Part shown: piece by piece, positions 12,701 to 22,072 of the stretch
How the letters are laid out: the number at the start of each line of letters is the position of its first letter
How positions within the stretch are numbered: position 1 is the first letter of the stretch
Assembly (NCBI GenBank): GCA_946894095.1
Contig: OX335651.1
Span: forward strand, 19,056,501-19,120,500
Length of the DNA: 64,000 nucleotides
Direction: 5' to 3'
Source of the DNA: Incurvaria masculella
Taxonomy: Eukaryota; Arthropoda; Insecta; Lepidoptera; Incurvariidae
Made by a program: the position numbers and the translations under genes
The notes under the pieces: model-generated
Database searches by the model: none
What the model saw: only the letters and a program-made list of their open reading frames with translations
What the model was told of the DNA's origin: nothing

Positions 12701-15700
12701 TTTTCTCAGTAAAATCAGATTGCAGTGAACACAGTGTCACAGTAAAGTCAGCATTCAGAAGTATAGTGTGACAATAATTGTATAATATTATCTAAAATCT
12801 TTATGTTGACAATAATATACTACAAAGTAAATATTGATATAAAACGAAGGACCACGAATATTCCTGTCAGTTTTGTTGTGAATGTCACTCGGCGGGTACG
12901 TGTTGTAATCTGTGGTGTGGTCGGCGTGCGTCTCTCCATGGTCTCTCCTTTGTCCGTTGTGCTGTGCCGGTCAAAGTATACTGGGCAGACGCCGCAAGCA
13001 GCCAGCTAAAGGCTGTCTTCGATAAAACCGGGGGTGGCGGCACAATCTTTGCCTATCTTAATACATATCCACGTTTAAAGAAGCTCAACGGATATCAGTT
13101 GGTAAGTATTTTTTGTCTTATTAATATTTTAAAACTTACGCGGGACATAACTACAATATTTAGTTTGACGGCTTACCGCGCGTGTGAGGAGCAGGACGTG
13201 CTGCTCGACGTTTTGTCTTCACTAGCAGTTACTCATGAGATCTTTCATGTGTCCACTTCTAATTTGAGAACTACTTATCCAATTTGTATCTTTTCTGTAT
13301 GCATGCCATAATGTCACGGTAAACATAAAAAAAAACTACAAATTTCTCTCTTTAACTTAAGGCCTAGCGCGCCTCATATTAGTGTAGTATTATAAATGTG
13401 AAAGTAACTTTGTCTGTCTGTCTGTCTGTTACGTCGTTTGAATGGGGATCGCAGTATTCTGATGCTTACGGGTCCACCTTAAGCTTACTTATCTCCAATG
13501 TTTACATCAGCCTTTATTACTATGGCATGTTTTTTTTGTTTCAGTTGATTCACGATTTTGATTTCTCATACAACGTCGACACAGCAAATGTGGCAGCACT
13601 TCTACTTCTGCCACACTTAATTTCGGGAGCTACTTCACGGACAGCCACACCAAATACAAACCAAGAAGACAATCTATTTCGACCGTTGAATACCTATTAT
13701 AAATACTTACCTACCATAAGAAGTGTGTGCATTGGTAAGAACTTCTAGCCCATATTCTGTCCTCAAAAGAGTATTTTGTGTTATAAAAAAAAATATTTTC
13801 CAATTTATTATAGTAAGGATAGAATTTATTGGAGGTGTAAAAATAACTCGTCTAACCCCTGATTTCACCACCTCCATTATTTCGAATTAAGGTTAGTATA
13901 AAAAAATTCATTTTGATCTTGAGCCAGTGAGTTAGGTACGTAATTTGTGGTATTGGCAACGCTGTGAATGTTTTTTATTTTAACAATAAATGTGTAAACT
14001 AAAGCAAACTGTATTTTAGTAATGGCATTCACCTTTCCTGTTACAATACTAAATATAAGCTTTGTGTTTTAATTTAATTTCTGGAGTTAGGTGCATATAG
14101 TATGTAAATAAATGTAAGCTTATACATAGTATTGCACATTTAAACTTGTATTCGCTGCAATTTTCGTTCTATAATCCCTGCAATACGCCAAATTAGTAAT
14201 TACAATTACCTTATTACAGTCGCCACATTTAGACATTAGTCACTTCCTGGTTGTAATTTACAGTTTCAGTTATCTGTGTATGTAACTACTTCGTATGCAG
14301 ATAAATATTTACTTATTAAATCATGTCATTATTGCATCAATTAATAAGTAAATATGTATCTGTATAAAAAGTAGCACAAACACAGATAAATGCAACTGTA
14401 AATTACAACCAGGAAGCGACTATTGGCTGAATGTGACGACTACAATAAGGTAATTGTAATTACTAATTTGGCGTATTGTAGGAATTACTAGACGAATATT
14501 ATAGAAAATACATTTAGGATGCTTGTCCACAATATTGTTGACAGTAATGAGAACAAGTCAGATAGTAGAGAAAACCATAGCATAGTGTGAAAACAACCAT
14601 CTCTAAAAGTATCTACTACAGCCAGATGGTCGATGCACCGATTAGAGATTTTGCCTGAGACTATTCAGTACAATAACCATTACAGTCAGATAGTAAAAGA
14701 AACAATACGATAGTATACAAACAACTATATCTACGAGTACCTACTAAAATCAGATGGTAGAAGTAACCATTAGGGTTTTAGCTGAGACTATTCGGTATAA
14801 TAGCAATTACAGTCAGGTAGTAGAAAAAACGATACAATAGCATATAAACAACTATCTCTAATGGCACCTGCTAAAGCTAGATGGTAGAAATAACAATTAC
14901 GGGTTTTAGCTGAGACTATTCAGTACAATATTCATTATAGTCGGTAGTAAGAGAAACAATAAGATAGTATATAATCAACTATCTGTAATAGTACCTACTA
15001 CAACCAGATGGTGGTAGAAGAAGTTATAGATTATAGCTGACACAATTTAAACTGTAAAGATCACAACATAGATTGTAAACACAACCATAGAAGCGTGTTC
15101 CCCGTATAATTTAAGATGGCAGAATTTTGTTACAAATTACAATAAGTAGATAGTAATGGTAGCCTTCTGATTGCTGTCCATGTAAATACTATGCAGATTG
15201 TTAGTTTAAATTACATTTTATTGATAGTAACAGTAATCTTCTGATTGTTGTCCATGTAAATACTATTTAGATTGTTAAATCGCAAATACATTTAGCAAAA
15301 TGTACACCTTACAATTATTTTTGCTGTCCATAAAGTCACTATCTTGAGTGTATCCCCAGTGCAGACTGAGTGTCAGGAGAACCATATTTTTTTTTCAGTG
15401 CAGCGTTCAGCAAACAAACTATAATGGCGATCTCCGGAAGTATTGAGTTTGCGTTAGGGTTCATTGTTGTATGCGCGTGAAAATCGAACGCGACGAAGCA
15501 AAATTCAGGTTTTTGACCTGTAAAGTCTACTTTCTAAGTTGAATTAATAAATGTTTTACGCTTATTTACTAAATAAATATGTGATATTGTACCACAAGAA
15601 AGAAAAACTCCCGCATTGAAAACCTAGAGAAAAACCTAGTAATTGAGTGTTTACAAACGTATTTTTTTAACGAATATAAGCAACTCATTAAAACCGCCAT

Positions 15701-18700
15701 AAACTAGATAATAGTCTAAAATTTGATATTTCGAATTTGTTACCGGTGTTTATTTGTAACCCACGCTGAGATAAAATAAAAATAAACCCAAAATATTGGA
15801 GGTTAGCGTCAAATGTTTGGCTTATTTCAGACAAGTGAAAACCCGAATAAAAACCATCCAGCAGCCGATCCGGAGACGATACAAGCCACCGGGCTGCCAG
15901 AGTGCCGCCTGCGTGCGCACCTGGATCGTGAGATACGTCCCCAAAAATGTAACGCAGGTAAGACATCAAATTATTCGTGAATTGTTAAGATTCAAAACTC
16001 CTATCTTTTTTCAAATACCTCTCAATCTATGAAATACTCTAAATTGCATTAATGCGTTGCAATTAGTGACAACTTTCCAAATATTTAAGCCCAACGCAAT
16101 GTATGTGTTCAAAGCAATGCATGCACTAAGATGTTGAGAACTTTTCACTAGTTTTTACCTGCTGACATCCAGCTGAGGAACAGCCATTTTTCACATATCG
16201 CACATCGCATGATTGATATTTCTTGCCTTGGTTCCCACTACTAGTTATAATTATATTTTTCACTGTATACCATTTTTTATAATGTTGTGTGTGAAAATAA
16301 ATCATTTTATTATTAGTATTAGTCGATTTAACAATTGCAATGACAACGACATTTTTATGAACTTTAATTTCACTTGTGTTCTCTGTGAACATTGTTTCAG
16401 TTTTGTCTTGTTTGTATCCCTTGACATTTCAAATTTTAATGTAACTTTTTGTTCTATTTCTACTATTACTTCTTATGATTTTTTCATTGTATTATTTAAC
16501 GGAATATTTGCTGGTGTTATTTTGTTTGTTTTATAGCTGTAAATTATGTTTTGAATTACTGTTTGATTCCTTAATAACAAAAAAAATGTTTCTTCCAGAG
16601 ATACCTGGAGACAGTCAACAAGACTATCTGTTGCGGCGGCTGGTCTTTCGTGGACGGTGCCCAAGCGCATTGCGAGCCCAAGTGCCAGCCGGGCTGCGGG
16701 GTCGGGGCGGACTGCGTCGCTCCCAATTCGTGCCGCTGCCGCGCGCCGCTGGAGCCCGACCCGGCGGCACCGACCGCCGCCTGCCTGGCGCCCTGCCTCT
16801 CCGGGTACCGACGCCAGAACCGCACCTGTGCTCCCGTGTGCACCCCCCCGTGCGGGAACGGCGACTGTGACGCTCCCAACCGATGCACGTGTCACGACGG
16901 TTACAGGAACCCTAGTGGAAACGACTCGCTCTGCGAACCCGAATGTCCCTCAGCGTGCGTCAATGGATGCCGCTCGCCGAACGTCTGCGAATGTGGAGAC
17001 GGATTCGAACAATCTCCGGACAGAATGTCCTGTTCTCCATTATGCGCTGACGGATGCCCCAATGGTCGATGCGTCGCTCCAAGCGTCTGCGAGTGTAACA
17101 CTGGATACATAAAGCAGAATTCAGTATGTGTTCCTCACTGCACGAAACCGTGCCATAATAGTGACTGTGTTGGCCCACAACTGTGTCGATGCTATGCCGG
17201 TTACAAACAAGATCCTGGTGATATATTTTCTTGCAAGCCCGTCTGTGAAAGTTCCTGCATAAATGGAATTTGCATAGGCCCTGACTTGTGCAAGTGCAAC
17301 GATGGTTATGACAATCGTAATTCCACCTGCGTTCCACACTGCACAAATGTATGCCAAAATGGTGATTGTGTTGGTCCAGATCAGTGTCAATGCCACGCTG
17401 GATATGAAAAGGAAACAAGTGATAAATTTTCTTGTAAACCAGAATGCAAAAGTCCTTGCGCTAACGGAACTTGCATAGCTCTGGATGTGTGTATGTGCAA
17501 CGAAGGATTTATCAAACAGGGTTCAGTTTGTGTTCCGTATTGCACAAAAACGTGCCAAAATGGTGAATGCATTGGCCCTGAACTTTGCCGTTGCCAAGCT
17601 GGATATGAACAAGACCCCAGTGACAAATATTCTTGCAAACCTATCTGCAAACGCCCCTGTACAAATGGTACTTGCATAGCTCCAGACATATGTGAGTGTA
17701 GCAATGGATATATCAAACGTAACTCGACTTGTGTCCCGCATTGTTCGAAAACCTGTATTAACGGTGACTGTATTGGACCTGAATTATGCGGATGCCATGA
17801 CGGCTATGACCGAGACATTAGTAGCATATTTGCTTGCAAGCCTGTATGCAAACGTTCCTGCGTACAAGGAACATGTGTATCCCCAGATTTGTGCGAGTGC
17901 CACTCGGGATACAAGGAGGATGAGCAGGATCGATATACTTGCAGAGCGACCTGTAGCCGAGCGTGCGGCGATGCTGGTCGTTGTACGGCTCCAGAAACTT
18001 GCACATGTTTCAGTGGTTTTGTGAACGATCTCATCACTGGCGCCTGCAAACCCTTTTGCTCTCAACCTTGCATCAACGGAGAGTGCAAATCTCCCGAACG
18101 CTGCTCGTGCAATGTCGGGTACACCCCTCTCAATAAATATGCGTGCCAGCCTCATTGCGAACCCTCCTGCATAAATTCAAAATGCGAAGCGCCTGGCGTT
18201 TGTTCCTGCCTTGACGGCTACATAAAAACAGGAAATGAGTCACTTTGCATGCCTAAATGTGACGATTGTGCGAACGGTGTCTGTATTGCTCCGAAAGATT
18301 GTCGCTGCAAGGACGGGTATACTAAAGTGAATGGCTCATGTGAACCACTATGTAAAATGAAATGCGAAAATGGCCAATGCGTAGCTCCGGATAAATGTCA
18401 ATGCAATAAGGGGTACTTAAGTGAGAACTCTATATGTACACCTGTATGCAGCAAGTTGTGTCTAAATGGGAACTGTTCTTCTCCAGAAAAATGCACTTGC
18501 ATTGGTGGATATCGATTGAAAATGAATGATAGCTATGTGTGCGAAAAACCCTGCGAAAAGCCTTGCAAAATGGGACAGTGTTCACTTCATGGGGTTTGCG
18601 AATGTAGCGATGGTTATTTCTTGGACCCAGGCGATCAATTCTCATGCAGGCCAATCTGCACCCCAAATTGCACAAATGGAGTTTGTTCATCACCAGGACA

Positions 18701-21108
18701 ATGTGAATGTTGGAAAGGTTATGAGCTCGCTAATGGTTCGAGGTCAGATTGCTGGAAGATTTGTAACAAAACATGCATTAATGGATATTGCAACCAAATT
18801 GGAAATTGTAATTGCAACGATAACTACTTCGGTGACGACTGCAGTGAGGAAATTAGGTATGATGCTAATTAAATGGATATTGCCATTAAAAGGATATGTT
18901 ATGCCGTTCATTGAATTTTAGGAAAATATTTAATTGTAATGTATATAACATAAGAACGTAAACTCACAAGTCAATGTTACAATATCACCAAATACTAATG
19001 ACAAACTATTTTAACTGGATTCGCATTAATTTCAGACCCAAGTGCTCCGAGTGTTTTGGGAAGTGCGACCCTAATAACAATACGGGATGTAGATGTGCGA
19101 ATGGATCCGTCTGTGATGAACTTGAAGAAGCCCCTCAAGAACCTGTGGCAGAAAGGTGAAATTATTTTCATTAAACACAAACACATCTATGTACAGGCAG
19201 AGATGATGTACAACCACCGTCAATTATTGCCTCTTCCACAGACATACATCTTTTCATACATGTTCTACGATTACAGGTGCTACGTACCTGACTTTTGCGA
19301 GCATGTACGAATAGATTCATGCCTGTAGATGAAACCAAAGAAGTATGTTGTGATGTTTTGCTCTATAATTACTCTCTACCCCCCTGGAATTATAGATATA
19401 TATTAGAATATATATTTTGGGCGGCTCGTAGCGTAGTGGCGCGGGGACTGGCCTAGCGTACCAGAGGTCTGGGTTGAATTCCTCGCCCCGACATGCACCA
19501 GTTTTTTTCTCTTTCTGAGTTGGATAAGTCCATTTCGTCACGAATGCAAGCTGCTCCATGGTTCGGAATCCATGTAAAACTGTAGGTTCCCTTCCCCTAC
19601 TAGGTGGTAGGGTTTCAGCCATCCATTGGATGAAAAGATGGTCGAAGCGGCAATGAAAAATTGTCCGTGTTTTCCATCCAGTTCAATGTAGCCGTGCTCA
19701 TAAAGGGAAGGCACCTAATTCCTTCGGGAATGTGGTGTATTGGGCTAATATCATTACGGTAGTTTTTTTATATTAGCCATCTATGTCAGGTTGCATAAAA
19801 TAAAATATATTCCTTATAGTTTACCCAATTTGCCTCTAAATTCCATACAAGTACGACTTTGCATAAACTATCGTAACAAAACCATAATGCTCCTTGGAAA
19901 GTTTGGTATTTGCGAAAATTATTTTCAGGTTTATTTTCTATGGTCTAATGATCACATCTCGGCAGGTACATGAGCGAGGTACCGTGGACATGGGTGTACG
20001 GCGCAGTGGGCTTGCTGTTCGTGGGTTTGATAGCAATGGGAGTGGAGAGAGTCTTGAGGCAGAAGAGAAGCATCTCTTCGGAAACGGTGGAAGGGCATGG
20101 TTAGTATGGACAGAGATTAAATGTGACACCTCTTATCCTACAATATTCCATTGCTGCGTAAGTGTAAATACTCAGTATTAAAACAAAAACCATGTGAGAA
20201 CAAAGCTAAGAAGAGTTCTAATGTATTTAAAACATAGCTAGCATAGGTGGTACGTGCTACTAAACTGAGAAGTAAGGAGTAATAAGAAGCTAACAGGTAC
20301 TACTTAATTATGGCAAGGAAACTAGTAGGTCCGACTGAAACAGCACGAAGAAGTAAATTCGTAAGGTTAAACTGTGACAAAGAAGCTAGTAGGTATAGTG
20401 TAACACAGACCAAACATACCACATTCTTTTGAAAGTCAAGATGAACGAATTTTTTGGTAAATCTGCTTAGGTTTTTTCGTATATACAGTTAAATAATAAA
20501 TGCTATTAACAATAATTGTATGCATATTATCCCTAAGCTTAAAAGTGTTGCCCGATGTCTACCTTTTTTTTCTATTCATCTTTAGCTTGAGCCATTTTAG
20601 ATAACTCTGGTCTGTTGCCCACTGTACAACTAAAATAGCACGAAGATATAGATTTGTAAGACTTTGACAAATAAGCTAGTAGGAACAATATTGAACTAGG
20701 CCAAAGAAGCTAGTGAATGAGACTGAACTGGGACGAAGAAGTTAGGACGCACGATTGATTTAAGGCGTTGAAGCTAATGGTTGCGACCGAGCTAGCACAA
20801 ATAAGCTGGCGGATATGACGTAAAGGGCGAAGAAGCTAGTAGGTACTGCTGAACTGGGAGGAGAAGACATAAGGAGCGAAGAAGCTACAGAATTGGGAGG
20901 AGAAGCTAATAGACGACTGAACCCTTTCTGTCCAGAGAGTTGGTCCTTCACGGGCTTGATGCCGTCAGCGCCGGGCACGCTGCTGATGAGCGACGTGAAA
21001 AAGGCCGCCGCCGACCGTCAGCGAAGAGACACGTCGCCTGCCCCGCCGCACGCCGACGAAGATGTAGCGGAGAAACTGCTGGAGGAGGGTCGACACGGCA
21101 ACGAGTGA
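1092..21108 (+). CDS. Gene 1: NimC/Eater-like transmembrane Nimrod receptor
   Basis: Six exons: 1092-1207, 15831-15957, 16599-18856, 19036-19155, 19966-20099, 20936-21108, about 975 aa. All junctions are GT-AG and the phases agree (2,0,2,2,1). Order: signal peptide (MARMHCAAILFLVLCSL); a short basic Cys-containing module (exon 2); a CCGGW motif at the start of exon 3, a variant of the CCxGY motif of Nimrod proteins; about 21 NIM repeats of the form CxPxCxxxCxNGxCxxPxxCxCxxGY; one further Cys-rich module; a membrane segment near WVYGAVGLLFVGLIAMGV; and a basic, then acidic, cytoplasmic tail ending GRHGNE. In insects such proteins are hemocyte surface receptors for bacterial uptake; the role here is inferred from family. 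Gene 2 has a parallel architecture. AATAAA follows the stop by 23 bases. An isoform reading through the exon 3 donor would end after five residues and lose the membrane segment. Confidence 0.88.
1457..1740 (+). repeat. GGGTTCCGTACC-type interspersed repeat
   Basis: Begins TTTTTAGGGTTCCGTACCCA, carries a (CCGT)n tract and the conserved stretch CACAGGGCTGTAACTCATGAA, and ends GAGTCCGACTCGCACTTGG. Other copies are at 27761-28017, 28111-28783 and, inverted, 53691-53772. It lies in intron 1 of gene 1. Confidence 0.7.
1741..2525. other. Intron 1 of gene 1, AT-rich, nothing recognised
   Basis: Very AT-rich intronic sequence. I see no ORF, RNA gene or clear repeat boundary. Confidence 0.4.
2526..2752. 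mobile_element. 227-bp palindromic MITE
   Basis: The first about 54 bases (CAGGTCTATTCCTGGCATTC...) recur as the reverse complement at the end (...GAATGCCAGGAATAGACCTG). Internal AAAATCGCTT and AGCGATTTT stretches are also paired. A decayed relative lies near 25227-25412. There is no coding capacity. Confidence 0.7.
2753..4868. other. Intron 1 of gene 1, unassigned
   Basis: About 2.1 kb without a recognisable gene. The short + strand ORF at 3370-3618 is hydrophobic but has no family pattern, no splice context and no repeat support, so I do not call it. Confidence 0.4.
4870..6510 (+). pseudogene. Reverse transcriptase ORF remnant, frameshifted
   Basis: Coding remnant of the element above. 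The RT fingers and palm are intact in one frame up to the stop at 6118-6120. The thumb and C-terminal region continue after frame changes and end near 6510. The YADD active-site box is preserved, but the protein cannot be made as one piece and has no endonuclease. Confidence 0.75.
4870..6725 (+). mobile_element. Decayed non-LTR retrotransposon (CR1/jockey group)
   Basis: The open frame to 6118 encodes the C-terminal half of a LINE reverse transcriptase. Visible blocks are LSNYRPISLATVISKLFERL, QFGFRPGLSTD, GCFLDLSRAFD, SGVRQGGLTSPDLFNLYMND and the catalytic ISYADDMALL. A frameshift near 6110 and another near 6270 move the post-RT region into other frames (TDKLNDDDDLERQRR, then NALRCMLGLPWRCSASGMF). 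The endonuclease domain is missing, so the copy is 5'-truncated. The 3' UTR is AT-rich and ends just before the target site of the Dong-like element. Placing it in CR1 versus jockey needs a phylogeny. Confidence 0.8.
6726..6737. repeat. Target-site duplication, left copy
   Basis: AACACTATTATT, repeated at 9684-9695. These flank the Dong-like element and begin the TAT/ATT microsatellite. Confidence 0.65.
6738..9683 (-). mobile_element. Dong-like (R4-clade) non-LTR retrotransposon, 5'-truncated
   Basis: The element is on the minus strand and bounded by 12-bp direct repeats AACACTATTATT. Its 5' edge sits in a TAT/ATT (TAA on the minus strand) microsatellite at 9688-9726, the known target preference of Bombyx Dong. 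One long frame carries RT blocks and, after a CCHC-like cluster, a PD-(D/E)xK-type endonuclease, the order expected for the R2/R4 group. About 930 codons remain; the N-terminal zinc-finger region is absent. One nonsense codon interrupts the frame, so the copy appears fairly young but dead. Confidence 0.85.
6880..9679 (-). pseudogene. Dong/R4-type RT-endonuclease ORF with one nonsense codon
   Basis: Reading on the minus strand from about 9679 (ETHLLLYCSALTACRVANI) the frame is open to a TAA at 8884-8886, then continues in the same frame to the stop at 6880. RT blocks include HFRPITCLPTIYKLLTS right after the stop, VGSRGTKELLLIDS, SIAWIDYKKAYDSVPHSWL, RGIFQGDSLSPLWFCLALNP and the active-site FYMDDLKL. 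Near the C-terminus come CGQPGETIRHITSGC (zinc knuckle) and KPDIVLVDPKSNKIFLVDIT (restriction-like endonuclease core). All catalytic boxes look intact apart from the nonsense codon. The 5' end is lost. Confidence 0.85.
9684..9726. repeat. ATT/TA microsatellite with right target-site duplication
   Basis: AACACTATTATT followed by (ATT)n and (AT)n. It supplies the TAA-type target of the Dong-like insertion on the minus strand. Confidence 0.8.
9727..10174. other. Intron 1 of gene 1, small unassigned ORF
   Basis: A 72-codon + strand frame at 9865-10083 has no recognised family pattern. Nothing else is seen. Confidence 0.3.
10620..11330. repeat. 174-bp tandem repeat, about four copies
   Basis: The phrase ATTACTGCAACTA recurs at 10673, 10847, 11021 and 11196, spacings 174, 174 and 175. 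Copies are diverged. It is followed by less clear partial units to about 11430. Confidence 0.8.
12001..12090. repeat. 'ACCGACTTCAAAAAAGGAGGAGG' interspersed repeat, partial
   Basis: AACCGACTTCAAAAAAGGAG opens a short copy that runs into T-rich sequence. The reverse complement of the same family is at 54300-54528. Confidence 0.6.
12964..13748 (+). other. Possible two-exon ORF remnant, unrecognised
   Basis: A frame with no ATG near 12964 reads VKVYWADAASSQLKAVFDKT and then GGGGTIFAYLNTYPRLKKL up to NGYQL, followed by GTAAGT (about 13099-13105). After an acceptor TTTTTTGTTTCAG near 13544, the frame continues LIHDFDFSYNVDTANVAALL and ends at 13748. The two parts could join across a 445-base intron. 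The pattern YPRL...GY.L..DF resembles a short segment seen in some transposon-linked eukaryotic proteins, but I cannot name the family. It sits centrally in the candidate transposon at 10175-15400, so it could be a decayed transposase or accessory gene. Confidence 0.3.
14160..14512. repeat. Large palindrome, arms about 165 bp
   Basis: The left arm contains AATACGCCAAATTAGTAATT and TTCCTGGTTGTAATTTACAG; the right arm holds their reverse complements in mirrored order. The centre is near 14330. Arms are about 85-90% identical by eye. Confidence 0.75.
14540..15050. repeat. 128-bp tandem repeat, four copies
   Basis: AGTCAGATAGTA-type phrases start at 14556, 14684, 14811 and 14939 (spacings 128, 127, 128). 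Each unit also has GGTTTTAGCTGAGACTATTC-like sequence. Confidence 0.8.
15831..15957 (+). CDS. Gene 1 exon 2
   Basis: Acceptor GCTTATTTCAG, donor CAG|GTAAGA, 127 nt, phase 2 in and 0 out. Encodes QVKTRIKTIQQPIRRRYKPP, then CQSAACVRTWIVRYVPKNVT. The length and phases equal those of gene 2 exon 2 (127 nt), evidence that both genes share an ancestor. Confidence 0.82.
15958..16598. other. Intron 2 of gene 1
   Basis: AT-rich intron ending TTTCTTCCAG. No other feature is seen. The minus-strand ORFs overlapping its end and exon 3 are shadows of the NIM exon. Confidence 0.7.
16599..18856 (+). CDS. Gene 1 exon 3: CCGGW motif and about 21 NIM repeats
   Basis: 2258 nt. It opens RYLETVNKTICCGGWSFVDG, the Nimrod CCxGY-type motif with W in place of Y. 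NIM repeats follow without interruption, for example VPHCTKPCHNSDCVGPQLC and KPICKRPCTNGTCIAPDIC. From about 17120 to 17850 the repeats alternate between two types, one ending in a DPGDxFSC-like loop and one with a shorter IKQNSVC-like loop. This shows growth by duplication of repeat pairs. It ends ATTAG|GTATGA in phase 2. Confidence 0.92.
19036..19155 (+). CDS. Gene 1 exon 4: juxtamembrane Cys-rich module
   Basis: Acceptor TTAATTTCAG, donor AG|GTGAAA, 120 nt. Encodes PKCSECFGKCDPNNNTGCRC followed by an acidic stretch EELEEAP-like to VAER. Confidence 0.8.
19420..19808 (+). mobile_element. SINE with tRNA-like head
   Basis: The head has an A-box-like TAGCGTAGTGG and a degenerate B box GGGTTGAATTCC. 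The body has ATGGTTCGGAATCCATGTAA, TGGTCGAAGCGGCAATGAAA and TCCGTGTTTTCCATCCAGTT, then a TTAGCCATC...GCATAAAA tail. The body is shared with the 5S-headed copies at 40692, 41558 and 44690. It lies in intron 4 of gene 1. Confidence 0.75.
19966..20099 (+). CDS. Gene 1 exon 5: transmembrane segment
   Basis: Acceptor CTCGGCAG, donor CATG|GTTAGT, 134 nt. Encodes YMSEVPWTW, a roughly 20-residue hydrophobic segment, then the stop-transfer ERVLRQKR and the tail SISSETVEGHG. Confidence 0.82.
20270..20925 (+). repeat. Degenerate short tandem repeat in intron 5 of gene 1
   Basis: Motifs like GAAGAAGCTAGTAGGT and CTGAACTGGGA recur irregularly (20324, 20383, 20667, 20708, 20829, 20879, 20900), with units of roughly 35-50 bases. 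The array runs up to about 10 bases before the last exon's polypyrimidine tract. Confidence 0.55.
20936..21108 (+). CDS. Gene 1 exon 6: cytoplasmic tail
   Basis: Acceptor CCTTTCTGTCCAG, phase 1 in. Encodes SWSFTGLMPSAPGTLLMSD, then a basic and acidic tail with AEKLLEEGRHGNE and TGA at 21106-21108. Confidence 0.8.
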
Positions 21109-21130
21109 AACTATCAATACATTTTGAAGC

Positions 21131-21136
21131 AATAAA
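21131..21136 (+). terminator. Polyadenylation signal of gene 1
   Basis: AATAAA 23 bases after the gene 1 stop codon. Confidence 0.6.
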
Positions 21137-22072
21137 AAGTCAATAATGTTTAATTGTATTCTTAAGGTGGCCCTTCCCGATGGGACTAACTCATTCGCAG
21201 GCACGGTACAAAGCCGTGCATTGCGCTCTGGGACCTTCTCTGTTTCAAAGAAAAATACAGGTTCCGTGATGATGAGAATGCAACATGCCCACAACACAGA
21301 ACATGCGCATAGTGTTTGATTTGGTAAGATTTACGAAAATTTTAATTACAAAACGACTTATAGCTAAAAGTAAATCACGACCGCTGTAGTCAAAAATAAA
21401 AAAAACTAAGGTTATTATAAATTTTCATGAAACAAGCTAGTTTTGATGACTTTTTAAGATGTTTTTGTTTTATCTTTGAGTAATCCGCGTCCAAAGTTAT
21501 TGGATAAAACGCGCGAAAAATGCGAACTTTCCGACCTTATAACTTAAAAAACCATACACTATTTTACAATGCCAATGGTCATCAGACATCTAGTTCGATC
21601 AAATAAAGCTTTTTCGAAAATAATTTTGGACCCCGACAAGAAATATGCGCATGATCTTCTTTACACGTTTGTATGGGGAGTTGAGCAGGATGAGCCACCT
21701 GCAAAATGTGATCCGCACAGGAGATGCCTGTTTTGTCCATATTTATTTCTCGGTATACCGTGGAGAATAATTAAATTGAATGATACTGAGGGAATTGCAC
21801 GGCTGTAGATATTTAACTGTAGGATATTTTTTCCGTTTATTTTCTCTGTCGCCCATTGTTAGTACCCATTACGTACGCTTTGGCGCTATGGTCGGGTCTC
21901 TATGCATTTGCCTTACAACGAACTGTTTACGCAGCACGTAAGCGAATACTGCTTACCATAGCTGTTAACGTTTCAATCCACGGAAAGTCGTCAGTAGCGA
22001 CAAAAATGGTAACGATAACGCAAATGGCTGTATAGACCTGTCGAAGCGGACCAAATTGGCATGATAAGTTAT
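21137..22072. other. Intergenic, genes 1-2
   Basis: Contains a short repeat (about 21163-21215, GGGACTAACTCATTCGCAGG) also seen at 28027-28080. The 79-codon ORF at 21569-21808 (PMVIRHLVRSNKAFSKIILD...) is unrecognised and not supported further. Confidence 0.4.

Larger units (their letters stand above)
10175..15400. mobile_element. Candidate 5.2-kb DNA transposon in intron 1 of gene 1
   Basis: The left edge reads CACTGAGAAAAATGAGGT. The right edge, reverse-complemented, reads CACTGAAAAAAAAATATGGT, giving imperfect terminal inverted repeats starting CACTG. CA lies outside each end (a possible 2-bp target duplication). A 174-bp tandem array lies near the left end and a 128-bp tandem array near the right end; they carry the word ACTATCTG and its complement CAGATAGT in opposite orientation, as subterminal transposase-binding repeats often do. 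A 340-bp palindrome lies at 14160-14512. The centre holds a possible split ORF (12964-13748). Superfamily is not assigned; CACTA/EnSpm-like or Chapaev-like ends are possible. Boundaries are by eye. Confidence 0.5.

Noticed and set aside
13411..13430. TGTC microsatellite next to a 116-codon ORF start
   Set aside because: The N-terminal part of that ORF is a simple repeat and intron-like; only the part after the acceptor near 13544 looks coding-like.
16473..18155. Several ORFs antisense or out of frame within the NIM exon of gene 1
   Set aside because: Shadows of a Cys-rich, GC-biased repeat exon; the sense frame has clear NIM repeats and splice sites.
19425..19490. Possible tRNA gene
   Set aside because: Box A/B-like words are present but no cloverleaf can be drawn; it is the head of a SINE. 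The same holds for 57480-57550 and 30290-30345.
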